Shown: piece after piece, positions 25,883 to 33,976 of the stretch
Layout of the letters: every line of letters begins with the position of its first letter
Numbering within the stretch: position 1 is the stretch's first letter
DNA from: Tenacibaculum sp. Bg11-29
Lineage (GTDB): Bacteria > Bacteroidota > Bacteroidia > Flavobacteriales > Flavobacteriaceae
Direction: 5' to 3'
NCBI RefSeq assembly: GCF_002836595.1
Contig: NZ_PJBB01000003.1
Coordinates: 1,046,001-1,110,000, forward strand
Length of the DNA stretch: 64,000 nucleotides
Made by a program: the position numbers and the translations under genes
Notes under the pieces: generated by a model
Seen by the model: only the letters and a program-made list of their open reading frames with translations
Databases searched by the model: none
Told to the model about the DNA's origin: nothing

Positions 25883-28549
25883 ATGAAAATTTACTTTTTA
25901 AAACTGCTACTTTTTGTAGCTCTTACTAGTTATGCGTCTAATGATAAGTATCGACTAATAATTACAGATAACCCAGCTACAACTATAACGATTGGTTGGA
26001 ATCAAATTTCTGGATCAAACCCAATAGTATACTATGGAACAACAGATTTTGGAACGACTTGGTCAAGTTATCCAAGTTCAAAAATTGTAGATCGTTCAGT
26101 TTCTTATAAAGGAATGAATAATAGATTTACTAAACTTACTGGTTTAACACCAAACACAAATTATTACTTTGTTATTAAAGATAGCGAAGGTACCAGTAAT
26201 CGTTATTGGTTTAAGACGGCTCCAAGTGTTAATGAAAAGATGTCGTTTATTGCAGGTGGAGATTCTAGAAACAATAGATCAACAAGAAATAATGCCAATT
26301 CATTAGTTGCTAAATTAAAACCTACAGCTGTTTTTTTTGGAGGTGATATGACAAATGGAGATTCAAATTCAGAATGGATAAATTGGTTTAACGATTGGCA
26401 AAATACAATTGCTACCGACGGAAGAATGTTTCCAATAGTTCCTGCAAGGGGAAATCACGAAAGATCAAATAATAGTATTTATAATTTATTTAATGTGCCA
26501 TCAACTAATGTTTATTATGATGTTACATTTGGGAATAACCTATATACTATTTACACGTTAAACTCTGAGATTTCTGCAGGAGGTAATCAATACTCTTGGT
26601 TAAATCAAAGTTTAAATTCAAATACATCAATATGGAAGTCTGCTCAATATCATAAACCTATGCGACCTCATGTATCTTCAAAATCTGAAGGAAATGATGA
26701 ATACTCAAATTGGTCTCAATTATTTTATAATAAAGGGGTGAATTTAGTTTTTGAATCAGATTCGCATACGGTAAAAACAACATGGCCAGTAAAACCTTGC
26801 TCAAGTGGTAGTGGCTGTGATGAAGGCTTTACAAGAGATGATGCAAACGGAACCATTTATGTAGGAGAAGGCTGCTGGGGTGCTCCTTTACGTTCTTCAA
26901 ATGATGGTAAAAATTGGACAAGGAATAATAGTACTTTTAATCAGTTTAAATGGGTTTTTGTTGAAGAGTCTAAAATTGAAATTAGAACAATTAAAGTTGA
27001 TAATGCTAATAGCGTAGGATCTGTTTCTAATGATAATCCTTTTACTATTCCTTCTAGCTTAGATATCTGGAATCCATCTAACGGTAGTGTGGTAACTATT
27101 ACAAGTACGAATGTAAGTTATCCAGAGGTTGCAATTACTGCTCCAGCAAATGGATCTAGTCATACAGTTAATATACCAATGACAATAACAGCTGCTGCAA
27201 CTGATAGTGATGGAACTATAACTAATGTGAAATTTTATGTAAATAATGCTTTAGTTAACACGGATACAAGTTTGCCTTATTCTACAAATTGGACGCCTAG
27301 TAATAATAATCAGTCATATACCTTAAAAGCAATAGCGATAGATAATGAAGGAAATGAAAAAGCTTCAGAAGAAGTATCAGTTTTTGTAGGAGCAATTTCA
27401 AAAACAATAACATCAATAATTAGTAGTGGTAATGATGATGCTGAACAATATCAATCATCAGGTAAAATGTATTTGAATAGTACAGATTTAGAATTAGTAT
27501 ATGATGGTTCTAGCAAGGGAAACCAACATGTTGGTTTATTGTTTAGAAATTTAAACATACCTAAAAGTGCTACTATAACTAATGCTTATATTCAATTTAC
27601 GGTAGACGAAAAGAACTCAGGTAGTACCTCACTTGCAATTAAAGTTGAAGATTCATCAAATGCCCAAAATATAACAACTCAAAATTCTAGCATTACTTCA
27701 AGAAGTTATTATAATCAATCAGTTAATTGGGGGCCTAGTTCATGGAATACAATAGGTGCTTCAGGAACAGGGGAAAGAACACCAGATTTAAAAACATTAG
27801 TACAACATATTGTTAATAAATCGAGTTGGAATACTAATAATTCAATGATGTTTTATATCTCAGGAACAGGAGAACGTACAGCAGAATCATACGAAGGAAG
27901 TAGTACAAAAGCTCCTAAATTAGTTATTTCTTATACAACAGCTGACTCAGGAGGAGGTGGAGGAACTTGTGAAGATGTAACTGTAACTATTGTATTTGAT
28001 AAATATTCAAAAGAAACTTCATGGTCGTTAAAAAATAGTACTGGAGATATTGTATTAAGTGGAAATAATTATACCCAAGCTAATGGGGAATCTGTTTCAG
28101 TATCAAAATGTTTACCTGTGGGATGTTATGATTTTACTATTAATGATGCTTATGGAGATGGAATTTGCTGTAGTTATGGAAGTGGTTCTTATAAAATAAC
28201 AAAAAACAATAGTATAATAATGGCATCAGGAGGAACTTTTACTAGCTCAGAAACAAAACAAATTTGCTTGAATAATACTCCTGCTAGAGAAAAAGAAATG
28301 TCTTTAGCATCTGATATAAGTATTTATCCAAACCCTGCATCTGATATTTTATTTGTTAATGGAATAAAAGATAATACTGCTTTATGGACAGCAAAAATAT
28401 TAGATCTGTCAGGTAATATTATACTTGAAGCGCCTATTTTTAATAAATCAATAAATATTTCTAAATTACCAGAAAATTCAATTCATATTATTAGAATATA
28501 TAATAATTTGGGAGAAATGAAATTATCTAAAAAGATAATTAAGGAATAA
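25883..28549 (+). CDS. T9SS-exported multidomain metallophosphoesterase
   Basis: An 888-residue secreted protein. Order of parts: signal peptide (1-19); a purple-acid-phosphatase-like fibronectin domain (about 20-110); a calcineurin-like phosphoesterase (about 115-390) with GGDSRNN, FFGGDMTNGD, ARGNHERS, QYHKPMRPH and ESDSHT as metal-site motifs; an Ig-like domain (about 412-505, AITAPANGSS to EEVSVFVG); a DNRLRE-like beta domain (about 510-690); a Cys-containing module with NDAYGDGICCSYGSG (about 700-800); and a type A T9SS sorting domain (from about 815, ISIYPNPASDILFV). It should be secreted through the outer membrane by the type IX system and anchored or released at the surface. The substrate is not known; phosphate scavenging is plausible. 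Confidence 0.88.
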   Translation: MKIYFLKLLLFVALTSYASNDKYRLIITDNPATTITIGWNQISGSNPIVYYGTTDFGTTWSSYPSSKIVDRSVSYKGMNNRFTKLTGLTPNTNYYFVIKDSEGTSNRYWFKTAPSVNEKMSFIAGGDSRNNRSTRNNANSLVAKLKPTAVFFGGDMTNGDSNSEWINWFNDWQNTIATDGRMFPIVPARGNHERSNNSIYNLFNVPSTNVYYDVTFGNNLYTIYTLNSEISAGGNQYSWLNQSLNSNTSIWKSAQYHKPMRPHVSSKSEGNDEYSNWSQLFYNKGVNLVFESDSHTVKTTWPVKPCSSGSGCDEGFTRDDANGTIYVGEGCWGAPLRSSNDGKNWTRNNSTFNQFKWVFVEESKIEIRTIKVDNANSVGSVSNDNPFTIPSSLDIWNPSNGSVVTITSTNVSYPEVAITAPANGSSHTVNIPMTITAAATDSDGTITNVKFYVNNALVNTDTSLPYSTNWTPSNNNQSYTLKAIAIDNEGNEKASEEVSVFVGAISKTITSIISSGNDDAEQYQSSGKMYLNSTDLELVYDGSSKGNQHVGLLFRNLNIPKSATITNAYIQFTVDEKNSGSTSLAIKVEDSSNAQNITTQNSSITSRSYYNQSVNWGPSSWNTIGASGTGERTPDLKTLVQHIVNKSSWNTNNSMMFYISGTGERTAESYEGSSTKAPKLVISYTTADSGGGGGTCEDVTVTIVFDKYSKETSWSLKNSTGDIVLSGNNYTQANGESVSVSKCLPVGCYDFTINDAYGDGICCSYGSGSYKITKNNSIIMASGGTFTSSETKQICLNNTPAREKEMSLASDISIYPNPASDILFVNGIKDNTALWTAKILDLSGNIILEAPIFNKSINISKLPENSIHIIRIYNNLGEMKLSKKIIKE

Positions 28550-28572
28550 TTTTAATAAAAGAGAAAGATTAA

Positions 28573-28610
28573 AAAAACGGGTTACTTAATTAGTAATCCG
28601 TTTTTATTTT
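28573..28610. terminator. Bidirectional terminator between the phosphoesterase gene and dxs
   Basis: AAAACGGGTTACT pairs with AGTAATCCGTTTT through a G-U pair, with A and T tracts on the outside. The last codons and the stop of dxs lie inside the hairpin. Confidence 0.82.
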
Positions 28611-30368
28611 AATAATTTTTTCTAAAATACTTTGCATGTCAATTCCACATTGAAATTGAAGTTCTTTAACAGTTCCGTGATGAATAAAGTTATCAGGAAC
28701 CCCTAAAATATTAATAGTTCCTTTATAATTATCTTCAGCAGCATATTCTAAAATAGCAGTTCCAAAACCACCTACTATTGTTCCGTCTTCTATTGTGATT
28801 ATTTTATCAAAAGAATTGAAAATTACATTTAATAGCTCCTTGTCTAAAGGTTTTACAAAGCGCATATCATAATGAGCAACATCGGTATTATTTTTAAGGT
28901 TGTTTATAGCATCTATTACATTATTAGCAATTGTTCCAATAGATAATATTGCAATTTGAGTACCTTTCTTTAAACACGTTCCTTTACCAATTTCTATTTT
29001 TTCAAAAGGAAGTTGCCAATCTTCTAATTTACCTTTTCCTCTAGGGTAACGAATAGCTATCGGTTTTTTTAAACCTAACTGAGCAGTGTACATACTATTA
29101 CGTAATTCTATTTCGTTACGCGGAGCAAAAACAATTAAATTGGGTATGCAACGTAAGTATGCTAAATCGAATACTCCATGATGTGTAGCACCATCTTCAC
29201 CAACCAAACCAGCTCTGTCTAAACAAAAGATAACGGGTAAATTTTGTAAGGCAACATCGTGTATTATTTGATCGAAAGAACGCTGTAAAAATGTAGAGTA
29301 AATATTACAAAAAGGAATAATCCCTTGTGTAGCCATACCAGCAGCTAATGTAACAGCGTGTTGCTCGGCAATACCTACATCAAAAGTACGCTCAGGAAAT
29401 TCATCTAACATTAACTTTAAAGAACTACCGGTTAGCATTGCAGGTGTAATACCTACTATTTTATTGTTTTTTTGAGCTAGTTCAACAATGGTTTTGCCAA
29501 AGACATCTTGAAATTTGGTAAATTTACTTACTGCTTTTGGTAATACATCTCCAGATATTTTATCAAATTTACCTGGGGCATGGTATTTTACTTGATCTTG
29601 TTCCGCTTGCCTTAATCCTTTACCTTTAGTCGTAATTATATGTAAAAATTTAGGGCCTTTAACTTGTTTTAAACGTTCTAACTCTGATAAAAGTTCTTCG
29701 AAATTGTGCCCATCTATTGGACCAGAATAATCAAAGTTTAAACCTTCAAAAATATTATGCTGTTCAATATCTGATCGTATTGATTTAATTCTTGTTAAGT
29801 AATCTTTTAATGCTCCAACTGAAGGATCAATACCTATTGCATTATCATTTAAAATTACTAATAAGTTTGCGTTGGTATCACCAGCATGATTTAAAGCTTC
29901 AAAAGCCATTCCGCTTGCAATAGAAGCATCACCAATAATTGCAATATGATGTTTATTACTCCCTTGTAATTTCGAAGCAATAGCCATTCCTAAGGCAGCA
30001 GAAATTGAAGTTGACGAATGTCCAACACCAAAAGTATCGTATTCACTTTCGCTTCGTTTAGGGAAACCCGAAATACCATCTAATTGGCGATTGGTATGAA
30101 AAAGATCTTTTCTTCCTGTTAAGATTTTATGTCCATAAGCCTGGTGGCCTACATCCCAAACTAATTGATCATTTGGAGTATCAAATAGATAATGCAAAGC
30201 AATAGTAAGTTCTATAACCCCTAAACTAGCACCTAAATGACCTTCTTTTGTAGCTATTATATCAATAATAAACTCGCGTAACTCTTTAGCAACTAATGGT
30301 AAATTATTAGTAGATAATTTTCTGAGATCAGAAGGTAGGTTAATATTATTTAACAGCTTTTTTGGCAT
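28590..30368 (-). CDS. dxs: 1-deoxy-D-xylulose-5-phosphate synthase
   Basis: The thiamine-diphosphate enzyme that joins pyruvate and glyceraldehyde 3-phosphate in the first step of the MEP isoprenoid pathway. The TPP/Mg motif is GDASIASG (147-154) with the downstream N174-D175-N176. The first Ala-Ser differ from the common GDGAL form but follow the same pattern. The catalytic Glu region is DVGIAEQHAVTLAAGMA, and the C-terminal transketolase domain follows. 592 residues, at the shorter end of the family. The -7 box ends 5 nt before the ATG, so the transcript may have almost no leader. Divergent from rsmI. Confidence 0.96.
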   Translation of the reverse strand: MPKKLLNNINLPSDLRKLSTNNLPLVAKELREFIIDIIATKEGHLGASLGVIELTIALHYLFDTPNDQLVWDVGHQAYGHKILTGRKDLFHTNRQLDGISGFPKRSESEYDTFGVGHSSTSISAALGMAIASKLQGSNKHHIAIIGDASIASGMAFEALNHAGDTNANLLVILNDNAIGIDPSVGALKDYLTRIKSIRSDIEQHNIFEGLNFDYSGPIDGHNFEELLSELERLKQVKGPKFLHIITTKGKGLRQAEQDQVKYHAPGKFDKISGDVLPKAVSKFTKFQDVFGKTIVELAQKNNKIVGITPAMLTGSSLKLMLDEFPERTFDVGIAEQHAVTLAAGMATQGIIPFCNIYSTFLQRSFDQIIHDVALQNLPVIFCLDRAGLVGEDGATHHGVFDLAYLRCIPNLIVFAPRNEIELRNSMYTAQLGLKKPIAIRYPRGKGKLEDWQLPFEKIEIGKGTCLKKGTQIAILSIGTIANNVIDAINNLKNNTDVAHYDMRFVKPLDKELLNVIFNSFDKIITIEDGTIVGGFGTAILEYAAEDNYKGTINILGVPDNFIHHGTVKELQFQCGIDMQSILEKIIKIKTDY

Positions 30369-30372
30369 AGCG

Positions 30373-30380
30373 CAAATGTA
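30373..30380 (-). promoter_or_regulatory. -7 box of dxs (minus strand)
   Basis: TACATTTG read on the minus strand, only 4 nt from the dxs ATG at 30368. This implies a leaderless or near-leaderless mRNA. No clear TTG -33 is present. Confidence 0.6.
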
Positions 30381-30394
30381 CTAAAACTTTGTTG

Positions 30395-30402
30395 TAGCTT
30401 TG
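30395..30402 (+). promoter_or_regulatory. -7 box of rsmI
   Basis: TAGCTTTG followed by C, 4 nt before the ATG at 30407. It lies back to back with the dxs box within a 38-bp intergenic space. Confidence 0.6.
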
Positions 30403-30406
30403 CTGT

Positions 30407-31078
30407 ATGAGTAAATTGTATTTGGTGCCTACACCTATTGGAAATTTAGAAGATATTACCTTAAGAGCACTTAGAATCTTAAAAGAAGTTGATTTTATTT
30501 TAGCAGAAGATACGCGTACAAGCGGAAAATTATTAAAACATTTTGAAATTAGTACACAAATGTACAGTCATCATATGCATAATGAGCATAAATCTGTAGA
30601 TGGTGTTTTAAATAGGTTGAAAAATGGGGAAACTTGTGCATTAATTTCTGATGCTGGAACACCTGCAATTTCCGACCCTGGTTTTTTATTAACAAGAGCT
30701 TGTGTGCAACATAATATTGAGGTTGATTGTTTGCCTGGAGCAACTGCCTTTGTACCTGCCTTAGTAAATTCTGGTTTACCAAATGATAAGTTTGTTTTCG
30801 AAGGATTTTTACCTGTGAAAAAGGGAAGGCAAACGCGTTTAACTTTTTTAGCAGAAGAAACGCGCACCATGATTTTTTATGAAAGCCCCCATAAATTATT
30901 AAAAACCTTAACTCATTTTGGTGAGTATTTTGGAGAAGACAGACAAATATCAGTTTCTAGAGAATTGACAAAATTGTTTGAAGAAACCAAACGAGGAACA
31001 GTAACAGAAGTGTTATCATATTATACAGAGAAACCCGCTAAAGGCGAAATTGTTATTATTGTTGATGGTAAAAAATAG
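30407..31078 (+). CDS. rsmI: 16S rRNA (cytidine-1402-2'-O)-methyltransferase
   Basis: An SAM-dependent enzyme that methylates the ribose of C1402 in the decoding centre. The tetrapyrrole-methylase fold is marked by YLVPTPIGNLEDITLRAL at the start, AEDTRTSGKLLKHF, ALISDAGTPAISDPGF, and CLPGATAFVPALVNSGL. 223 residues, without the extra C-terminal domain of the E. coli protein. It probably has a leaderless transcript and ends 21 nt from the convergent membrane-protein gene. Confidence 0.95.
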   Translation: MSKLYLVPTPIGNLEDITLRALRILKEVDFILAEDTRTSGKLLKHFEISTQMYSHHMHNEHKSVDGVLNRLKNGETCALISDAGTPAISDPGFLLTRACVQHNIEVDCLPGATAFVPALVNSGLPNDKFVFEGFLPVKKGRQTRLTFLAEETRTMIFYESPHKLLKTLTHFGEYFGEDRQISVSRELTKLFEETKRGTVTEVLSYYTEKPAKGEIVIIVDGKK

Positions 31079-31099
31079 TGAAATAAGTTTTAGAGTAAA

Positions 31100-31723
31100 T
31101 TAATTCATTAATAAAGAATATTTCTTTTTTTCTTGTTGATGCTTTTTGTAGAATCGCCTAGAATAATAAGTAAATACACCCATATAAAGTAAAATACTTA
31201 CGTTAAAAAAATCATTAATAGAAAAGTCAATTATAATTATAGGCACTATAGAAAAATTTAAAATTTGTGTTTTTATAATGAAATTATAGACCGTTTTTTC
31301 TTTCGATTTCCATATTTTAAGAGTGTAAAATATGGAAATGAGTAGAAATATTATTGTTAAGAAAAAAGTAAAATATCCCATTATATCATTAATTATTATT
31401 TTCTTAAAAAGAATGGATAGGAATATTATTAAAAAAGAAATAATAAAATAAGGAATAAAAATTTTCTTGGCTCGATTAATTACAACCTTAGGGGCAGGAT
31501 ATACGAACCCAAAAATCCAACTACTTGTTTCATCCAGTTGTTTATTCCATTCACTGGTTACTTGATCAAAAGCAGTTTTAAAATCAGCATTTCCTATTAC
31601 TAATTGTTGTTCTATTTGAGAGATAATATGATCAAATATCTCAATTCTAAAATCGATAAATTTTACACCTTTTACATCTAAATATTTATCCACTCTTTGT
31701 ATTTGTTCTTTCGTTAATTCCAT
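31100..31723 (-). CDS. PadR-associated membrane protein
   Basis: A 207-residue protein. The N-terminal 70 residues are helical and charged (ELTKEQIQRVDKYLDVKGV, then an FDHI and EQQL pattern) and resemble the small helical domain found in membrane proteins encoded with PadR regulators (HAAS/DUF1700-like). Four hydrophobic helices follow at about 90-195, then a Lys-rich end. It starts 1 nt after the PadR stop, so the two genes form one operon. A role in sensing or membrane stress is inference. Confidence 0.75.
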   Translation of the reverse strand: MELTKEQIQRVDKYLDVKGVKFIDFRIEIFDHIISQIEQQLVIGNADFKTAFDQVTSEWNKQLDETSSWIFGFVYPAPKVVINRAKKIFIPYFIISFLIIFLSILFKKIIINDIMGYFTFFLTIIFLLISIFYTLKIWKSKEKTVYNFIIKTQILNFSIVPIIIIDFSINDFFNVSILLYMGVFTYYSRRFYKKHQQEKKKYSLLMN

Positions 31724-31724
31724 C

Positions 31725-32063
31725 TTATTCTAAACTAAATTTAGGATTCACTAATTGCTGCATTGTTTTTAAAAACTCTTGCATTTCGGCTAACCTGTTA
31801 GCGGTTTCTTTCGTGCCGATTTCGGTTAACTTGTAATATTTACGCAAACGATTACCAACTTTAGCAACCTCTACATCTAACAAACCTTCAGCTTCCAATT
31901 TATGTAAGGCAGGATACAAAGCCCCTTCGGTAATTTTTAATTCCCCTTTGGTTAATTCTTTTACTTTTAGAGTAATTTCATAACCATACATTTTATCATT
32001 TTGTGCTAATAGCTTTAAAATGATAGTTTGTAAAGAACCTTTATATAATTTTTGATTTCCCAT
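31725..32063 (-). CDS. PadR family transcriptional regulator
   Basis: 112 residues with a winged-helix fold: YKGSLQTIILKLLAQNDKMY, GYEITLKVKELTKGELKITE, GALYPALHKLEAEGLLDVE, and a Tyr-rich RKYYKLTEIG wing, followed by a short C-terminal dimerisation helix (subfamily with short PadR). It probably represses its own operon. A 9-bp perfect inverted repeat lies just downstream of the predicted -7 box, where a repressor would block transcription. Confidence 0.92.
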   Translation of the reverse strand: MGNQKLYKGSLQTIILKLLAQNDKMYGYEITLKVKELTKGELKITEGALYPALHKLEAEGLLDVEVAKVGNRLRKYYKLTEIGTKETANRLAEMQEFLKTMQQLVNPKFSLE

Positions 32064-32081
32064 AAGAACAAACTTTTGCTT

Positions 32082-32104
32082 TATACCTAAAAAACTTAGG
32101 TATA
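32082..32104 (-). promoter_or_regulatory. Candidate PadR operator
   Basis: TATACCTAA (32082-32090) and TTAGGTATA (32096-32104) form a perfect 9-bp inverted repeat around a 5-nt centre. It starts directly after the -7 box on the minus strand and so covers the start site. A second, looser inverted repeat (ACATAA/TTATGT at 32112-32128) and a direct repeat CTTATGTAT (32122, 32137) lie upstream. Confidence 0.6.
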
Positions 32105-32112
32105 CAAATATA
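32105..32112 (-). promoter_or_regulatory. -7 box of the padR operon (minus strand)
   Basis: TATATTTG on the minus strand, about 41 nt before the padR ATG and directly adjacent to the inverted repeat. Confidence 0.6.
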
Positions 32113-32187
32113 CATAATTTTCTTATGTATAATAATCTTATGTATTATTTTATGCTTACTGTAACAAATGGTTCCCTTATGATTTCT

Positions 32188-32195
32188 TATTTTTG
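32188..32195 (+). promoter_or_regulatory. -7 box of the PaaE-like reductase gene
   Basis: TATTTTTG matches TAnnTTTG, 18 nt before the ATG at 32214. No TTG -33 element is seen. Confidence 0.5.
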
Positions 32196-32213
32196 TGGTT
32201 CTAAACCGAATAA

Positions 32214-33263
32214 ATGTCTACATTTCATAAATTAAATATTGAAAAAATAATAAAAGAAACAACTGATGCTGTATCTATATTATTTACGGTTCCTGCAGAA
32301 TTAAAAAAAGTATATACTTTTATAGCAGGACAATACATTACTATTAAAACAACTTTAAATAATAAAGAGGTTAGAAGAGCATATTCTATATGTGCTTCAC
32401 CAAACAGTAATCAAATTAAAGTTGCCGTTAAAGCTGTTGAAAAAGGAGTGTTTTCAACATACGCAACAACTAAACTAGAAGAAAATACGGTTTTAGAAGT
32501 TTCTGAACCAGAGGGGAAGTTTATACTTGAACCGTTAGAAGATAAAAATTATATAGCATTTGCTGCAGGTAGTGGAATTACACCTGTTTTATCAATGATA
32601 AAAGCTGTGCTAGAAAACGAGCCATCATCAACTTTTACGTTAGTTTTTGGTAATAAAAAAGCAGAGAGCACTATTTTTTATACTGAATTAAACACTTTAG
32701 CAGAGAAATACCCTACCCAATTTAATTTACATTATATTTTTAGTAAAGAGGTTAGGAGCGATAGTAAACTAGGAAGAATAGATGAAAATCACGTTAATTA
32801 TTTTATGAAAAAAATTCATAAAGATATTTCTTTTGATCAAGCATATTTATGTGGACCAGAACAAATGATTAACTTGGTGTCTGAAACTTTACAAGAAAAC
32901 GGAATAGCTAAAGAGAATGTTCATTTTGAGTTGTTTACTGCAAGTTCTACAGAAAAAGAAATTCCAATAAATTATCCTGATGGAAAATCGGAAATTACTG
33001 TTTTATTAGATGATGAAGAAACGACTTTTTCAATGGAAAAAACAGATACACTTTTGTCTGCTTCTTTACGTAATAAATTAGATGCACCATATTCTTGTCA
33101 AGGAGGAGTTTGTAGTAGTTGTATTGCAAAAGTTACCGAAGGTAAAGCTGTAATGTCTAAGAATTCTATTTTATCAGATGAAGAAATAGAAGAAGGCTTT
33201 ATTTTAACTTGTATGGCACATCCAACAACACCAAAAGTAGTACTCGATTTCGACGATGTTTAG
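32214..33263 (+). CDS. PaaE-like ferredoxin reductase with C-terminal 2Fe-2S domain
   Basis: A 349-residue electron-transfer flavoprotein. FAD-binding domain (about 1-100, with RRAYSICASP), NAD(P)-binding domain (about 105-230, AFAAGSGITPVLSMI and LCGPEQMI), and a plant-type ferredoxin domain at the end with CQGGVCSSC plus the fourth ligand in ILTCMAHP. The layout is that of PaaE, the reductase of the phenylacetyl-CoA epoxygenase. No paaABCD genes are near, so it may serve another oxygenase or desaturase. Divergent from the padR operon and followed 26 nt later by a LysE-type gene. Confidence 0.88.
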   Translation: MSTFHKLNIEKIIKETTDAVSILFTVPAELKKVYTFIAGQYITIKTTLNNKEVRRAYSICASPNSNQIKVAVKAVEKGVFSTYATTKLEENTVLEVSEPEGKFILEPLEDKNYIAFAAGSGITPVLSMIKAVLENEPSSTFTLVFGNKKAESTIFYTELNTLAEKYPTQFNLHYIFSKEVRSDSKLGRIDENHVNYFMKKIHKDISFDQAYLCGPEQMINLVSETLQENGIAKENVHFELFTASSTEKEIPINYPDGKSEITVLLDDEETTFSMEKTDTLLSASLRNKLDAPYSCQGGVCSSCIAKVTEGKAVMSKNSILSDEEIEEGFILTCMAHPTTPKVVLDFDDV

Positions 33264-33289
33264 TAGTTAAAAATATACCTTATTAAATA

Positions 33290-33976
33290 ATGGATTTTTA
33301 CGATTTAAAGAATGCTTTTTTTATAGGCTTTGTTATGTCTTTTATGATAGGGCCTGTGTTTTTTATGCTTATTAAAACAAGTATTTTAAAAGGGGCACGT
33401 GCAGCAATTGCTTTTGATGTTGGTGTAATTTTAGGAGATATTTCTTTTATGTTAATAGCTTATTACGGAAGTAGAAGTTTATTAGAGAAAATTAAAGATG
33501 ATCCTCGGTTGTTTTTGGTAGGAGGGCTTATTCTTATTGTATATGGCTTGATAACCTTTTTAGATAAGAATAATAAGAAAGAGGGAGAGGCAGTTCCTGA
33601 TGTTAAAATAATGGAGAGTAATAATTATTTGAAGCTATTATTTAAGGGGTTTGCGTTAAACTTTATTAATGTTGGTGTTTTAGCAACTTGGTTGGGAGTA
33701 ATTTTAGTTGTTGGTCCAACATTAGATATGAACCCTACTTCTATATTTTGGTATTTTGCAACAATTCTTTTTGGGTATGCGCTTACTGATTTAGGTAAGA
33801 TATTATTAGCGAAGCAACTAAAAAGTAAATTGACACCTTTAGTTATTTATAGGATAAAACGAGGAATGGGGGTTTTATTAATTGTTTTTGGAGCGTTAAT
33901 AATGCTAAAAAGCTTTATACCTAAAGAAGATATTGATAACTTATTAGATAAGGTTAAAATTGAGCAAATTGATTAA
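33290..33976 (+). CDS. LysE family exporter
   Basis: 228 residues with six hydrophobic helices. The N-terminus (KNAFFIGFVMSFMIGPVFFM) has the Gly-Pro of LysE/RhtB amino-acid and metabolite exporters, followed by the Gly-Ala/Asp segment GARAAIAFDVGVILGD. The substrate cannot be predicted. Its last 4 nt overlap the convergent mgtE gene. Confidence 0.85.
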   Translation: MDFYDLKNAFFIGFVMSFMIGPVFFMLIKTSILKGARAAIAFDVGVILGDISFMLIAYYGSRSLLEKIKDDPRLFLVGGLILIVYGLITFLDKNNKKEGEAVPDVKIMESNNYLKLLFKGFALNFINVGVLATWLGVILVVGPTLDMNPTSIFWYFATILFGYALTDLGKILLAKQLKSKLTPLVIYRIKRGMGVLLIVFGALIMLKSFIPKEDIDNLLDKVKIEQID

